DNA of 64,000 bases from CAZKNJ01 sp964554185 (GTDB taxonomy: Bacteria; 4484-113): the NCBI GenBank assembly GCA_964554185.1, contig CAZKNJ010000006.1:1-64000 (forward strand). Direction: 5' to 3'. This document shows positions 53,001-63,155 of this stretch, piece after piece (position 1 is the first letter of the stretch; every line of letters begins with the position of its first letter). The notes under the pieces were generated by a model. That model saw only the letters and a program-made list of their open reading frames with translations. It did not search any database and was not told where the DNA came from. The position numbers and the translations under genes are program-made.

Positions 53001-54440
53001 CGGCACCTTCAGCCCTTCATTCGCCCAGAAAGTGCGCTTCTCTTTCAGCGCCTGGCCCCAGATGCCACCCCACGCCTCTGGCGGGAACACCAGCGACTTG
53101 CCGGGCATCTGGCACTCGTCCCATATGGATCGCGTCAGCGAGGAAGCAACCGCGTTCCCGTTTTCATCAATGTACCCAAACAGACCGAACTCGCTGTCCA
53201 GCGTATGGCGGATGGTCTCCATCACGCTCGCGTACATCTCCTCGTCTTCCTTCGTAAGGAAGATCTCGGAGAGCACATTGCGCAGCGCCAGCTCCTGCCG
53301 GTACTGCTCCAGCGCCGCCTCTGTCCGCTTTTTCTCGGTGATATCCCGCACCACGCCGATGAAGCCGATAGGATTGTCAGCCTCATCCCGCAGCAGCGTC
53401 GTCGTCATATGCGTTATGAACGGCACGCCGTCCCGCGTGACATGCCCCACCTCGCCCTCGCTCACCCCATCCCGCAGAACCGCCGCATTGAAGCGCTCAA
53501 CTTCCGGCAACTGCTCTTTATTATGGAATATGCTCAAGTGCTTGCCCGTGATTTCCTCTACTTCAAGCCCATGCATCTTAGCCCAGGCGGCATTGGCGAA
53601 GGTCAGCTCCCCGTCAAGGGTCGCCACCGCTACGCCCTCCCCCACCTGCTCCACGACCCGCGCCAGCATCCGCAGCTTCTCTTCCGTCTGCTTCCGCTCG
53701 GTGATGTCCACCAGGTTGCCCTGGAGTATCTTCTCGCCACTCTCCTCCAGCAGCACCACGTTCATCAGGCACCAGACTTCGTCGCCGTCCTTAGCTCTCA
53801 GCTTGATCTCGTAGTTCTGCAGCGACTTGCGCTTCTCAAGCTGCGTGAGCATTATCTGCCGCTCAGTAGGATCCGCATAGGTCGCCGGCGTCTTTACGCC
53901 CAGCAGCTCTTCCGGCAAGCGATAGCCCAGCATCTTCGCCATCGCTTCGTTGCACTCCAGTATCATCCCATCGGGAGTGCTGCGGTAAACGCCCGCCAGG
54001 TTCGCGGCAAACAGTATGCGGTACTTCTCTTCCGAGGTGCGCAGAGCCGCCTCCGCCTGCTTGCGGTCGTAGGCGTATCTGATTGAGCGCGCCAGCGGAT
54101 TGGGATCAACCTGCCCCTTTACGATGTAGTCTTGCGCGCCTTCACGCACCGCGGTGGTGGCGACCTCGTAGTCGTCCAGGCCCGTGAGAACGATGACAGC
54201 GATATCGGGGAACTTGTCGCGCAGCTTACGGTAGGTGTCCAGCCCCGTGCTCTCCGGCAGGCCCAGGTCAAGCAGCACCACGTCTACCTTGTTGCTCTCA
54301 AGCCGCTCGACTCCAACCGTCAGGCTGCCAACCGCTGTGAGACTCACCTTGGCCTGCGCGTCCTTGAGCATCTCCTCAATCAGCCGCGCATCGGCGGGAT
54401 TGTCCTCAATGAGCAGGACGTTTATGCGCTCGCGCTTCAT
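50040..54440 (-). CDS. Receiver-PAS-GAF hybrid histidine kinase
   Basis: Cytoplasmic signalling kinase of 1466 residues with no membrane segment. Order: receiver (1-125, LLIEDNPADARL, LLDLGLPES), PAS, PAS, GAF (LRNVLSEIFL ... APVLDARL), PAS, PAS, GAF (AVGVDRVYVF ... LLGFETVG), PAS, PAS, then HisKA with phospho-acceptor His in STAAHELRTPLTS (about 1250) and an HATPase domain (LSNAVKYSPDGG, DEGLGM, GTGLGM). ATG 54440 follows GGAG by 5 nt and the stop of the preceding receiver gene by 1 nt; the longer frame is rejected. The receiver at the N terminus suggests that it is phosphorylated by another kinase, perhaps the one upstream. Confidence 0.92.
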   Translation of the reverse strand: MKRERINVLLIEDNPADARLIEEMLKDAQAKVSLTAVGSLTVGVERLESNKVDVVLLDLGLPESTGLDTYRKLRDKFPDIAVIVLTGLDDYEVATTAVREGAQDYIVKGQVDPNPLARSIRYAYDRKQAEAALRTSEEKYRILFAANLAGVYRSTPDGMILECNEAMAKMLGYRLPEELLGVKTPATYADPTERQIMLTQLEKRKSLQNYEIKLRAKDGDEVWCLMNVVLLEESGEKILQGNLVDITERKQTEEKLRMLARVVEQVGEGVAVATLDGELTFANAAWAKMHGLEVEEITGKHLSIFHNKEQLPEVERFNAAVLRDGVSEGEVGHVTRDGVPFITHMTTTLLRDEADNPIGFIGVVRDITEKKRTEAALEQYRQELALRNVLSEIFLTKEDEEMYASVMETIRHTLDSEFGLFGYIDENGNAVASSLTRSIWDECQMPGKSLVFPPEAWGGIWGQALKEKRTFWANEGLKVPDGHVPLENAVATPILNGSKLVGLLTVGNKEGGYTEDEVRLLETLAGHIAPVLDARLERERLERLRQKAEEALRQSESRFRTLFELGADSVYVTTLDEKGMPGNYIAVNRTAYERLGYTEEEMLQLGPQDINATEFADVIDDVNERLQGGKHAVFETEERTKDGRVFPVEMSLSLFEYEGKTTVIAVARDIAERKRAEAELRKLWSAVEQSPSIVVITDLEGTIEYVNPMFTEITGYTAEEAVGQNPRILKSGQHPPELYDKMWATLTSGQVWRGEFYNKKKNGELYWESAAIAPVKNEQGETTHYVAVKVDVTDRKRAEEHLRYRLEIEEAVARASREFTRADGADLNVVLETLGEAVGVDRVYVFRVREGTIADNTDDWCSPGTFSPIERLQGFDMAQLPWALARFHDGKQIRINDTQNPPEGAEVDARWFLSAGLLAVAAVPVRSALGELEGLLGFETVGHPREWRDEDIQALQVVADMLNSYWARERAEMGIAQVATELRELIDTANAPILGVDTNGLVNEWNQRAEALTGFSRDEILGKNMVDELVEISHRPAVSRVLYDAVVGKPTSNFEYPMKTKSGKHVLLMLNATPRRDIKGEIVGVLGVGQDVTELVEYREGLERKVEERTQELETVLHDTSDARDRIDAILKSVADGLIVTDMYNRVVLMNRAAEELLGRRLSEAIGLTVDFAIEDATLRDRLRSTLDKRQEGYEFDFTLPGAKGVDTRILSARTSLVRDRSGEINGIVTIIHDVTHDREMDRMKTEFVSTAAHELRTPLTSIQGFSEILLTREDLPGDKQKKYLGYINHEAVALANIINDLLDISRIESGKGFSLSKKHCDVSALFARLAAVYCDRHPTHTFATEFPPEPLQMFVDPDKMHQVLDNILSNAVKYSPDGGKIAVSAREMNGDTEITVTDEGLGMTTEQVAKIFDKFYRADASNTAIEGTGLGMTIVKHIVEAHGGTVKVDSEFGKGTVVTITLPRG

Positions 54441-54441
54441 T

Positions 54442-54888
<447 letters not shown>

Positions 54889-54890
54889 CA

Positions 54891-57017
54891 TTACCTCCTC
54901 TTAGGTAGGGAGAAACAAAACGTGGAGCCTTTGCCGGGCTCGGATTCAATCCATATACTCCCGCCGTGGCGGTGCACGATCCGGCGGCTCAGCGCCAGGC
55001 CGATGCCGGTGCCCGCGTAATCAGCCCGCCCGCCCAGCCGCTGGAAAATGACGAATACGCGGTCGAAGTACTGCGAGTCAATCCCGATACCGTTGTCCCT
55101 TACCGAGAAAACCCACTCTGCCGGCTTCTCTTCCACCGAGATGCGCACGCGGGGCGGCTCCTCGCCGTGGAACTTGACAGCGTTGCCGATGAGATTCTGC
55201 AGCAACTGCAGCATCTGCGAGTAGTCCGCCTTCACCACCGGCAACGGGTCGCTGGTAATCTCCGCGCTGGTCTCCTCAATTGCGGCCTGCAGGTTGGCTT
55301 TGGCCTCGGCCAGCACTTCCTCCAGGTTTGCCTCGGCAAACCCCTGGCCGCGCGAGGTCACCCGGGAGTAGGCCAGCAGGTCCTGAATCAGCCGCTGCAT
55401 CCGGTTGGCGCCTTCCACCGCGTAGCCAATGAACTCGTTGGCAGTCTCGTCCAGTTGGTCCTTGTACCGGCGCTCCAGCAATTGCGTGTAGCTCGCTACC
55501 ATCCGCAACGGCTCCTGCAGGTCGTGGGACGCCACATAGGCGAACTGCTCCAGCTCCTGGTTGGACCGCGCCAGATCGTCCATCACCTCGCGCAGCCTCG
55601 CATCATGCCGCTCCTGCATCATCCTCGCGTACAGCACGGGCGCAATTGCCCCGCTGATGGTCTGCAAGAGCTTAATGTCCTCATCTGTGTAGTCGCTATC
55701 CTTGTTCGCCACCTGGATGAGCCCGATGACCTCGCCAAGGTGGATGATGGGCTGCGAGATATGTCGGGTGATGGTGATATGCCCCTCGGGGGTTACGGTG
55801 GACGGCTCGTTTGAGCTGATTACCCGCTTTTCGCGGATGGCGGTCGGCCAGCTGCTGCGACCCCAGATATCCCGTGGGAAGACAATCCTCTTGTCCGGCA
55901 CCTCGCACTGATTCCACACACCCCGCGTCATCGTGGGGACGACCAGGCCGCCCTTCTCGTCAATGTAGCCAAAGACGCCGTATTCGCTTCCGAACTCCTC
56001 GCGGATGATATCCAGCACGCGGGCGTAGATTTCTTCGCCCCGCTCCGTCAGGAAAACCTCCGCGATGCGGTTGCGCAAGTCCAGCTCCCGGGCATTCCGG
56101 CGAATCTCCTCCTCGGTCTGCTTGCGGTCCGTGATATCCCAGAACACGCCGAGCAGGCCGCTGGTGTTTCCGCTCTCGTCGTGCATCGGCACCTTGAGCG
56201 TCTGCACCCAGGACTCCTTGCCGTCCACCAGGTACTTCTCCTCAATCTCCACTATCTTGCCTGCAGCCATCACTTCCCGGTCGTCCGCCCGGTACTTCTC
56301 CGCCATCTCTTTTGGGAAGAAATCAAAGTCGCTCTTTCCGCCAAACTCCTCCGCCCGGATTCCCAGATCCCGCGCGAAGATCTCATTGCACATTACATAT
56401 GTGGAGTTTTCATCCTTGAGGAACACCTTTTGTGGCAGGTTCTCCACCAGCGTCCGGAACTTGCGTTCGCTTTCACGCACCGCCTCCAGCGACGCGGTCT
56501 GCTGGCGCAACCTGCCCTTGCTATCACTGAGCGCCGCCGCCGACACGGACTGCTCGCGGGAGGAGTCGGCGGTCTGCTGGCGCAACCTGCCCTTGCTATC
56601 ACTGAGCGCCGCCGCCGCGCGCTTACGGCCGGTAATGTCTATTGAGAGAATGGAGATGCCCTCCGGCACCGGCTGGATCATCAGCTCCAACCAAGTGCTG
56701 GAGCCGTCGGGAAAGAAGAACTCGTGCTCCATACGGTGCGGTGTCTGAGTATTCATCGCCGTCCGCATAGCGGCGAATAAGGCGGTCTCCTCAATGCCGG
56801 GGAAAACCTCCGTCATTGTCCGCCCCAGCAATTCTTCCCGCTTCCGCCGTCTATGTCTGGCCGCGGCTTCATTGACGTAGAGGTGGCGCCAGTCGTGGTC
56901 AATAACCTGGAAGCCCTCCAGCAGCCCATCCAAAATGCCGCGGTAGCGCTCTTCGCTCTGCCGAAGCGAGTTGACCTCCTCCCGAAGCTGGGCCTTGGTC
57001 TTGTGCGTATCACTCAT
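54891..57017 (-). CDS. PAS-PAS-GAF sensor histidine kinase
   Basis: Soluble kinase of 708 residues: PAS (about 20-135), a linker containing an in-frame 25-residue duplication, PAS (about 185-305), GAF (about 315-470), HisKA of the phytochrome-kinase type with His in VASHDLQEPLRM (about 493), and HATPase (QNLIGNAVKFHG, DNGIGI, GTGIGLAL). ATG 57017 has GAGG 7 nt upstream; an in-frame GTG at 57029 is less likely. The Rcp1-like receiver directly downstream is the expected partner. Confidence 0.92.
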   Translation of the reverse strand: MSDTHKTKAQLREEVNSLRQSEERYRGILDGLLEGFQVIDHDWRHLYVNEAAARHRRRKREELLGRTMTEVFPGIEETALFAAMRTAMNTQTPHRMEHEFFFPDGSSTWLELMIQPVPEGISILSIDITGRKRAAAALSDSKGRLRQQTADSSREQSVSAAALSDSKGRLRQQTASLEAVRESERKFRTLVENLPQKVFLKDENSTYVMCNEIFARDLGIRAEEFGGKSDFDFFPKEMAEKYRADDREVMAAGKIVEIEEKYLVDGKESWVQTLKVPMHDESGNTSGLLGVFWDITDRKQTEEEIRRNARELDLRNRIAEVFLTERGEEIYARVLDIIREEFGSEYGVFGYIDEKGGLVVPTMTRGVWNQCEVPDKRIVFPRDIWGRSSWPTAIREKRVISSNEPSTVTPEGHITITRHISQPIIHLGEVIGLIQVANKDSDYTDEDIKLLQTISGAIAPVLYARMMQERHDARLREVMDDLARSNQELEQFAYVASHDLQEPLRMVASYTQLLERRYKDQLDETANEFIGYAVEGANRMQRLIQDLLAYSRVTSRGQGFAEANLEEVLAEAKANLQAAIEETSAEITSDPLPVVKADYSQMLQLLQNLIGNAVKFHGEEPPRVRISVEEKPAEWVFSVRDNGIGIDSQYFDRVFVIFQRLGGRADYAGTGIGLALSRRIVHRHGGSIWIESEPGKGSTFCFSLPKRR
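56494..56617 (-). repeat. In-frame duplication in kinase linker
   Basis: A 49-nt block (56494-56542) recurs exactly at 56569-56617, an offset of 75 nt or 25 codons. It encodes AALSDSKGRLRQQTA twice in the helical linker between the first and second PAS domains. Confidence 0.85.
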
Positions 57018-57173
57018 TCCCAGCCTCACTAGAACGCGTGGACATTCCTCTGATCACATCGCTACCTTACGCACACGCGCGCGCCGCGCATATCAGTCAA
57101 ATCGCATTCTCGTGTAGGAATAGCTGAAGCGTTCGTTCAGATTGTGACAACCCCATAAGAATCGGGGCATGTT

Positions 57174-57644
57174 TCAGGCGACGTCTTCTTTCTGGACGCC
57201 GCGGCCATGGCGCAGCTTCTTCTCGGAGCCCTCACCGTTCCTTGCAGCGCAAGCGCTGCCTGCAAACTCATCCTTCCCGGACGCGATATCCAGGATAGCC
57301 TGAGCCAGCTTACCTGGTTCTTCCGCCTTGGAGAAGAAAGCCGTTGCTCCAATCTTGGAGGCTCTCTCGCCGTACTGCTCTTCATCGTGCATGGTCAGCA
57401 TGATAACGGGTAGCCGCAGGTGTGAGCGGCGGATCCGGCGCAGAACCTCAATGCCGTTCAGGTCGGGCAGCGATATGTCCAGCACCACCGCATGCGGCTC
57501 CCGGTTACTGAGGAACTCCAGCGCCTCTCTACCCAATCCCACCTCGCTAATCACCAGGTCCTGGGAGTAGTCGAGCAGTATCTGCCTGAGCCCTGCACGG
57601 AACACCGGATGGTCGTCAACGATCAGTATTTCCAAACCCAGCAC
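57174..57644 (-). CDS. NarL-type receiver lacking the DNA-binding domain
   Basis: A 156-residue protein whose first 120 residues are a NarL/FixJ-type receiver: LEILIVDDHPVFRAGLRQIL, VVLDISLPDLNGIEVL (phospho-acceptor Asp), IMLTMHDEEQYGERA and GATAFFSKAEEPGKL. Instead of a LuxR-type HTH it ends in a 30-residue basic tail (SEKKLRHGRGVQKEDVA), and no HTH is found in the following bases in any frame. GTG 57644 is taken as start; a TTG shortly after, spaced 6 nt from AAGGTG, is also possible. Confidence 0.75.
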   Translation of the reverse strand: MLGLEILIVDDHPVFRAGLRQILLDYSQDLVISEVGLGREALEFLSNREPHAVVLDISLPDLNGIEVLRRIRRSHLRLPVIMLTMHDEEQYGERASKIGATAFFSKAEEPGKLAQAILDIASGKDEFAGSACAARNGEGSEKKLRHGRGVQKEDVA

Positions 57645-57800
57645 CTTTTTTTGCTGACCGAAGGACGCCAGCAGTGATGGCTGGCAGTATGCCGTGGAAA
57701 GCATACGGCCGCAATTGGGCATTTGCCCTAATTCATGTAGGATTATCCGAACTGCAGCGTAAGGGAATCACCCGGTTACCGCGCCAGTGTCACTTGCGCG

Positions 57801-58433
57801 TCACTGCACCAGCTTGTTCTCAATCGCATAGCGTATTAGCTCGGCGTTGCTCTTCATATTCATCTTGTCCAGAATGCGCGAGCGGTGGGTGCTAATGGTC
57901 TTTTCGCTCAGGCTCAACTCCAGCGCAATCTCCTTGGTCGCTTTGCCCGAAGCAATCATGCACATCACCTGATACTCGCGGTCGGACAGCGCCTCGTGGG
58001 GGGCGCCCTTGGCGTCCGGCCCCAGATCGTAGGCCAGCTTCTCCGCCAGCTTCTCGCTAATGTACTTGCCTCCTTCCGCAACCCTGCGGATAGCCGCCAC
58101 CAGCTGGTCCGGCGCGGTTTCCTTAGTCAGGTAGCCGGCGGCGCCCGCCCGCAGCGCCCTCACGGCGTATTGCTCCTCTGCGTGCATCGTGAGCACGATT
58201 ATCGGCAGATTGGGGCGTATGTCCCTTATAAACTTGAGGACATCCAGGCCGCTGACATCCGGCAGCGAGATATCAAGCACAACCACGTCCCAGGACGTCT
58301 CTTTGACCATTAGCACCGCGTCCTCGCCGGTGCCGGCCTCACCGATCTTCGCGTCCTCGTGTTTTTCGGCGAGAATCTGCTTTAGCCCCTGCCTGACGAC
58401 CGCGTGGTCGTCCACGATGAGTATTTTCAGCAT
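57801..58433 (-). CDS. LuxR/NarL family response regulator
   Basis: DNA-binding response regulator of 210 residues. Receiver: LKILIVDDHAVVRQGLKQIL, VVLDISLPDVSGLDVL (Asp about 54), IIVLTMHAEEQYAVRALRAGAAGYLTKE. HTH: LSDREYQVMCMIASGKATKEIALELSLSEKTISTHRSRIL (about 148-187). Its GGGGGGAGACG ribosome site lies inside the upstream kinase gene, which overlaps it by 95 nt. It is the cognate regulator of that NarX-type kinase. Confidence 0.95.
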   Translation of the reverse strand: MLKILIVDDHAVVRQGLKQILAEKHEDAKIGEAGTGEDAVLMVKETSWDVVVLDISLPDVSGLDVLKFIRDIRPNLPIIVLTMHAEEQYAVRALRAGAAGYLTKETAPDQLVAAIRRVAEGGKYISEKLAEKLAYDLGPDAKGAPHEALSDREYQVMCMIASGKATKEIALELSLSEKTISTHRSRILDKMNMKSNAELIRYAIENKLVQ

Positions 58434-61400
58434 CGTCTCCCCCCTCGTCGGGCATCTTGCCGGAGGACGGCATCTCCAGTACTACGGCCGTCCCCGCGTT
58501 CTTAGCGCTCTCTATTCTAACATCTCCGCCCCACAGGCGCGCCCGTTCGCGCATTCCAGCGATTCCCAGCGCCTTGGTCGGGTCCAGCTTCTCGGTAGCC
58601 ATCCCCTTTCCGTTGTCGCGCACGCGCAGGCGCAGCCTCCCCTTGCTTAGGGTGAGTGAGATGTCCGCCCTGGTTGCATCCGCGTGGCGAGCCACATTGG
58701 TGAGCGCCTCCTGAAGGATGCGGAAAACCGCCACTGAGCGCCCCTCGTCAAGCTCCAGGCCCTCCGGGCTCACCCGTAGCCTGGTATCGGCGCCCGTGCG
58801 TTTTCTGAACTCGTCCACCTGCCATTCAACCGCAGCCGCCAGCCCCAGGTTATCCAGCACGCTGGGCCGCAACTCCGCTGATATGCGCCGCACCACGTCC
58901 ACCGTCAGGTTGATGTGCGCGTCCATCACCTTCGTGCGCGTGAGCAAGTCGTCCATCTCCTGCGGTATCCGCCGCGCAATTCCCGACAGGTCAATGCGCA
59001 ACGCCGTGAGCATCTGCGCCAGCTCGTCGTGAATCTCGCGCGCAATCCGCGCCCGCTCTTCCTCCTGGGCATTCATCACGCTCTGAGTCAGCTCCCGCAG
59101 AAGATGCCGGGATTCAATGAGGGCGTCCTCCGCCGTCTTTCGTTCGGTGATATCGCGCGAGATGCCTTCTATCGCTACCAGTTCTCCGCTTTCATCAACC
59201 ACCGGCCAGTTGATCTGCTCCGCCCATAACCTGGAACCATCTTTGCGCTTCCACCGGAGTACAATCGGTTGGTCGAAGATGCCGCCCTGCTCAAAGTACA
59301 TCTGCAGCACATGGCGGTCCTTCGGGTCCACTATCTTCATCCCCAGTTCCGGGTCGGCGTAGTGCTCTTCCGGCGTGTAGCCCGTAAGCGCGGTTGCGGC
59401 TGGGCTGACATACTCAAAGCCGCGCTGCGGCTTCAGCCGGTAGCGGTAAATGAGGTCGCGCGAGTTCTCTGCCAGCAGCCGGAACTTCTCCTCGCTTTCC
59501 CGCAAGGCCTCTTCCGCCCGTTTGCGGTCGGTGATGTCCCGCACGACTTCAATGGCCCTCACCACACCGTCTACATCAGTGAATGGAGTGGAGGTCAACT
59601 CATAGTCCCTGCCATCCACGCCTGTCATCTCTGCACGCGCAGTCTTGCCCGTTTTCAGGGCTTCTTCCATAGGGCAGCCATCGCAGGGGACCTTCACACC
59701 CATGTAGGCTTCATGGCAGAGCTTCTCTACCTGGTCGCCGAATCTGGCTCTAAGCAGCTCGTTTTGGTAAGTGATCCGGTGATCCGGGCCCACGACATCC
59801 AACCCGTCAGGGATTGAAGAGAGCACGCCCTGTAGTTTCTCGGCCGTTGCCCGAAGCTCTTCCTCCGCCCGTTTACGATCGGTTACATCTAGAATGTAGC
59901 CTTCCAGCGTCTCAATCTTGCCGTTAGCATCCAGCACTGGGCATCCTTGCTCCCACACTTGCTTCACGCCACCATCCTTAGAGACAATACGATACTCCAG
60001 CTNNNNNNNNNNNNNNNNNNNNNNNNNNNNNNNNNNNNNNNNNNNNNNNNNNNNNNNNNNNNNNNNNNNNNNNNNNNNNNNNNNNNNNNNNNNNNNNNNN
60101 NNTGCTCCCACACTTGCTTCACGCCACCATCCTTAGAGACAATACGATACTCCAGCTCAAATGGCTCGTTTGACTCAAGCGCACGCGATACCTCATTCCA
60201 TATGCGTCCACGGTCGTCGGGGTGAATCAAGTCGTTGTAGCTGAGCCGTTGGTTCTCAATGAGGTCAGCCGGCTCGTAGCCTGAAAGCGCAGTGATTCCG
60301 TCGCTGATGAACTCCATCGTCCAATCCCGGTCAATCCTGCACCGGTAAACGACGCCTGGAAGGTTGCTCACTAGCGTGGACATGGCGCGCTCGCTCTCGC
60401 GTAGCGCCCTTTCCGCCGCCTTCCGGTCGGTAATGTCAAGCGCCGCGAACTGCGTTCCCCTCTCCCCCGTGTCCACATTCAAGTAACTGGCGCTGAGCAA
60501 CGCATCAATCACACTGCCATCCTTGCATCGCCATTGTGTTTCCATCACACCCATCCCCCACGCGTCGATTTCGGCGAACAAAACCTCCCCCACCCGCGCG
60601 AACTCCTCCTCCGTTTCATATATCATTCGGACGCTTTGCCCCTCCAGCTCGCTGGCGGAGTACCCAAGCACCTTCTGAAAGAACTCGTTAGTCCACACGA
60701 ATTCCCGGTTCTTTGTCAGTCCAATGCCTATCGGCGAGGTGCGCAGGATGCTCTGCAGCCGCTCCTCGCTTGCCCTAAGCGCCTGCTGCGCCTTCACCCG
60801 GTTCGTTACATCCTCCACAATAGCAACCATTCCCTCTATCTCGCCCGCAACGCTGCGTAAAGGCGATGCATTGATAGCAAGCAGCGCCCGCCTGCCGGTC
60901 GGCCACTCAATCGCGTGCCGCACGCCGGTAACCGGCTGCCCGCTCGTCATAACACGAGTAAATGGCTGTTGATCGTCTGGGAACGGCCTTCCCTCGTAAT
61001 CAGTAATCTTCCACTCAGGGTCGTTGTAGGTTCGCTCAACAATCTTGCTTGCGCTCAGTCCAAGCACCTTCTCGGCTGCTGGATTCGCATAGGTAAGTTG
61101 CCCCTGCCTATTCACCAGCGTGATGCCGGCGGGGCTCGTCTCCATTATCCGGCTGACCAGATCCTTCTCCTCCCAGAGGGCAATCTGCGCCTTCCGCACT
61201 TCGGTCACATCGTCAATCACCGCCGCGAACCAGTCTTTGCGCGGCGCAAAGCACTTCACGTCAAAATACCTCTCCGGCTCCTTCATCCGCCCTTCAAACC
61301 GTGTCGGCCAGCCTGTTTCGGCCACCTTAGCGCATTCGCGGTAGTGGCTTCGCAACTCAGCGCCATACACCTCGCTGGCCTTGACGCCCACCAGTTGCTG

Positions 61401-62969
61401 CCGCTTCCGGCCGATTAGCTGCTCAAAGGCAGGGTTTACGTCCTTGATGACGAAATCGGTTATGTCGCCCGCCCCGTTTCTTGTTGCCTCGTGGATGGCC
61501 ACCCCTTCGGTCATAGTGCCAAACAGGCTGCGGAACCGGCCTTCGCTCTCACGTAGCGCCCGCTCCATCGCTCTTCGCTCGGTAATATCCACTCCCGCGC
61601 TTAGCACGCCGGTGGGCCTGCCGGCCTCGTCGCGGAACACCGTGTTGCGCCACTCAATCAGCTTCTCCTCGCCTTCGCTTGTGAGCACCGGATTCTCGAA
61701 GAACTCCGCGGGCTCGATTTCGCCGGTTATCAACTGCTCAAAAACACCCCTCACCCGCTCCCGGTTCTTCGGGGGGATGAAATGCTCAAACCAGTCCTTC
61801 CCCACCAAGTCCTCTTCGGTGCAGCTCATAATCTCAGTAGCCTTTTTGTTCGCCAGCGTAATGCGCCCGCCGCTGTCCAGCGCCACAAACATCACCGGTG
61901 TCAGGCTCAGGTGCATCTGCGCGCGCTCCTTCTCGGCCTTCAGCGCCTCCTCCGCTTGCTTCTGCGCGGTAATATCCACAACCATCTGTAGTGTCGCCGG
62001 CTTCCCCTCGTAAGTCATAAGCCTGGAATACGCCCGCAGCCATTTCACCTCACCCGGTTTAACCGTGGTGCGGTACTCGTAAGTGTCGGGAACGTTGTCA
62101 TCCCCTGCTAGCCTCCTCTTGGCAATATCCAGTACACGCTCTCGGTCCTCCACATGGATCAGGTCTGATGCTTCGGACAGAGTCCGGTTCACCACTTCCA
62201 TGCTCTCCACGCCGCATATGGCGCAAAACGCTGCATTCACGTACTTGATCCCATCATCTTGGATGATGGCGATCCCCAGCAGTATCTGCTCCGCCACCGT
62301 GCGGAACTTCTCTTCACTTTCGCGCAGCGCCCGCTCGGCTTTGCGCTGCTCGGTTACATCGCGCAGGATACGCAGCACGTGTTTCCTTCCCTGAATGCTA
62401 ACCACTACTCCTTCGTGGTTAACGCCGATTCGTGTGCCATTTGGACGCAGAATATCTACTGCGTTCCCGGCCCCGAATCCCTTGTCAAGAATCTCCTCAA
62501 ACAGCGCCTTAGACTTGTCTTGCAGCTCTAACGGTCGCAGCTCCCATACCTTCATTCCCTCCAGCTCTTTCTTGCTCCGCTTCGTCATCTCCTCGTACGC
62601 GGGATTGCAGTCCACGATGCCGCCATCAGCGGCGTCAATGATGATGATCCCGTGCCGCGACTGCTCAAAGAGCGTGCGGAACTTCTCCTCGCTTTCCTCC
62701 ACCTCCCTTGTCCGCCGGGCTTCGTTTCTTGCGGCGATTCGCAAGGAAGCCACGAGAAGCAGAGTCATAATCCCGACGAAAACCCAGTCTTCTATTATCT
62801 CCAGTTTGGGCGGTAAGCCCCCGCGCAACACTACGCTACCTATGAGATGGTCCATGATGAAGATCCAGAGTACTCCCAGGAAGGCAAACCAGATGGGGAC
62901 GGACCAGGCGTAACTCCGCCTGATTCCGCTGTCCGTTCGATCTCCCGATGCACGGGCGCGACGTTCCAT
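58339..62969 (-). CDS. Membrane histidine kinase with nine PAS domains (HisKA_3)
   Basis: After collapsing the assembly gap, one frame of about 1491 residues. Two membrane segments (about 22-42 and 60-80) are followed by nine consecutive PAS domains, eight of which end in a D(I/V)T-type motif, then the HisKA_3 dimerisation helix with His in RIAREIHDELAQML (about 1258) and a NarX-type HATPase (LQEALTNVARHA, DNGKGM, GIAGMRERARLWGG). A basic tail follows that is encoded in the overlap with the regulator gene. ATG 62969 has GGAGGAGA 8 nt upstream. One PAS (CHEAYMGVKVPCDGC) is cysteine-rich and may bind a cofactor. Raw annotation would split the gene at the gap. Confidence 0.9.
60003..60102. other. 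Assembly gap (100 N) with 55-nt duplicated flanks
   Basis: The 55 nt before the gap (59948-60002) equal the 55 nt after it (60103-60157). Removing 155 nt joins the two halves of the kinase in frame inside its seventh PAS domain. Confidence 0.93.
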
Positions 62970-63063
62970 AATCTCATCTCCTCCAGCAGCGGCGCAGGGA
63001 TGGCCTCCGCTACCGATTTCGCCGTGGGGACGGCGGCGCACCTGTGTGGCACGCACGCCTATG

Positions 63064-63069
63064 ATTATA
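63064..63069 (-). promoter_or_regulatory. -10 box of the nine-PAS kinase gene
   Basis: TATAAT on the minus strand, predicted start near 63057, about 88 nt before ATG 62969. It lies in the 186-nt gap after the cytochrome gene, which otherwise shows nothing recognisable. Confidence 0.45.
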
Positions 63070-63155
63070 CATTCGGGACTTGTGTTGTTAGTGGCCGCGC
63101 TACAAACGTATGCTGCAACCAGTAAATCGGTCCTATTTCACACCCAGGCTTATCC

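Noticed and set aside
52860..54086. 408-codon plus-strand frame over the large hybrid kinase
   Set aside because: Antisense to well-formed PAS and GAF domains; no recognisable fold.
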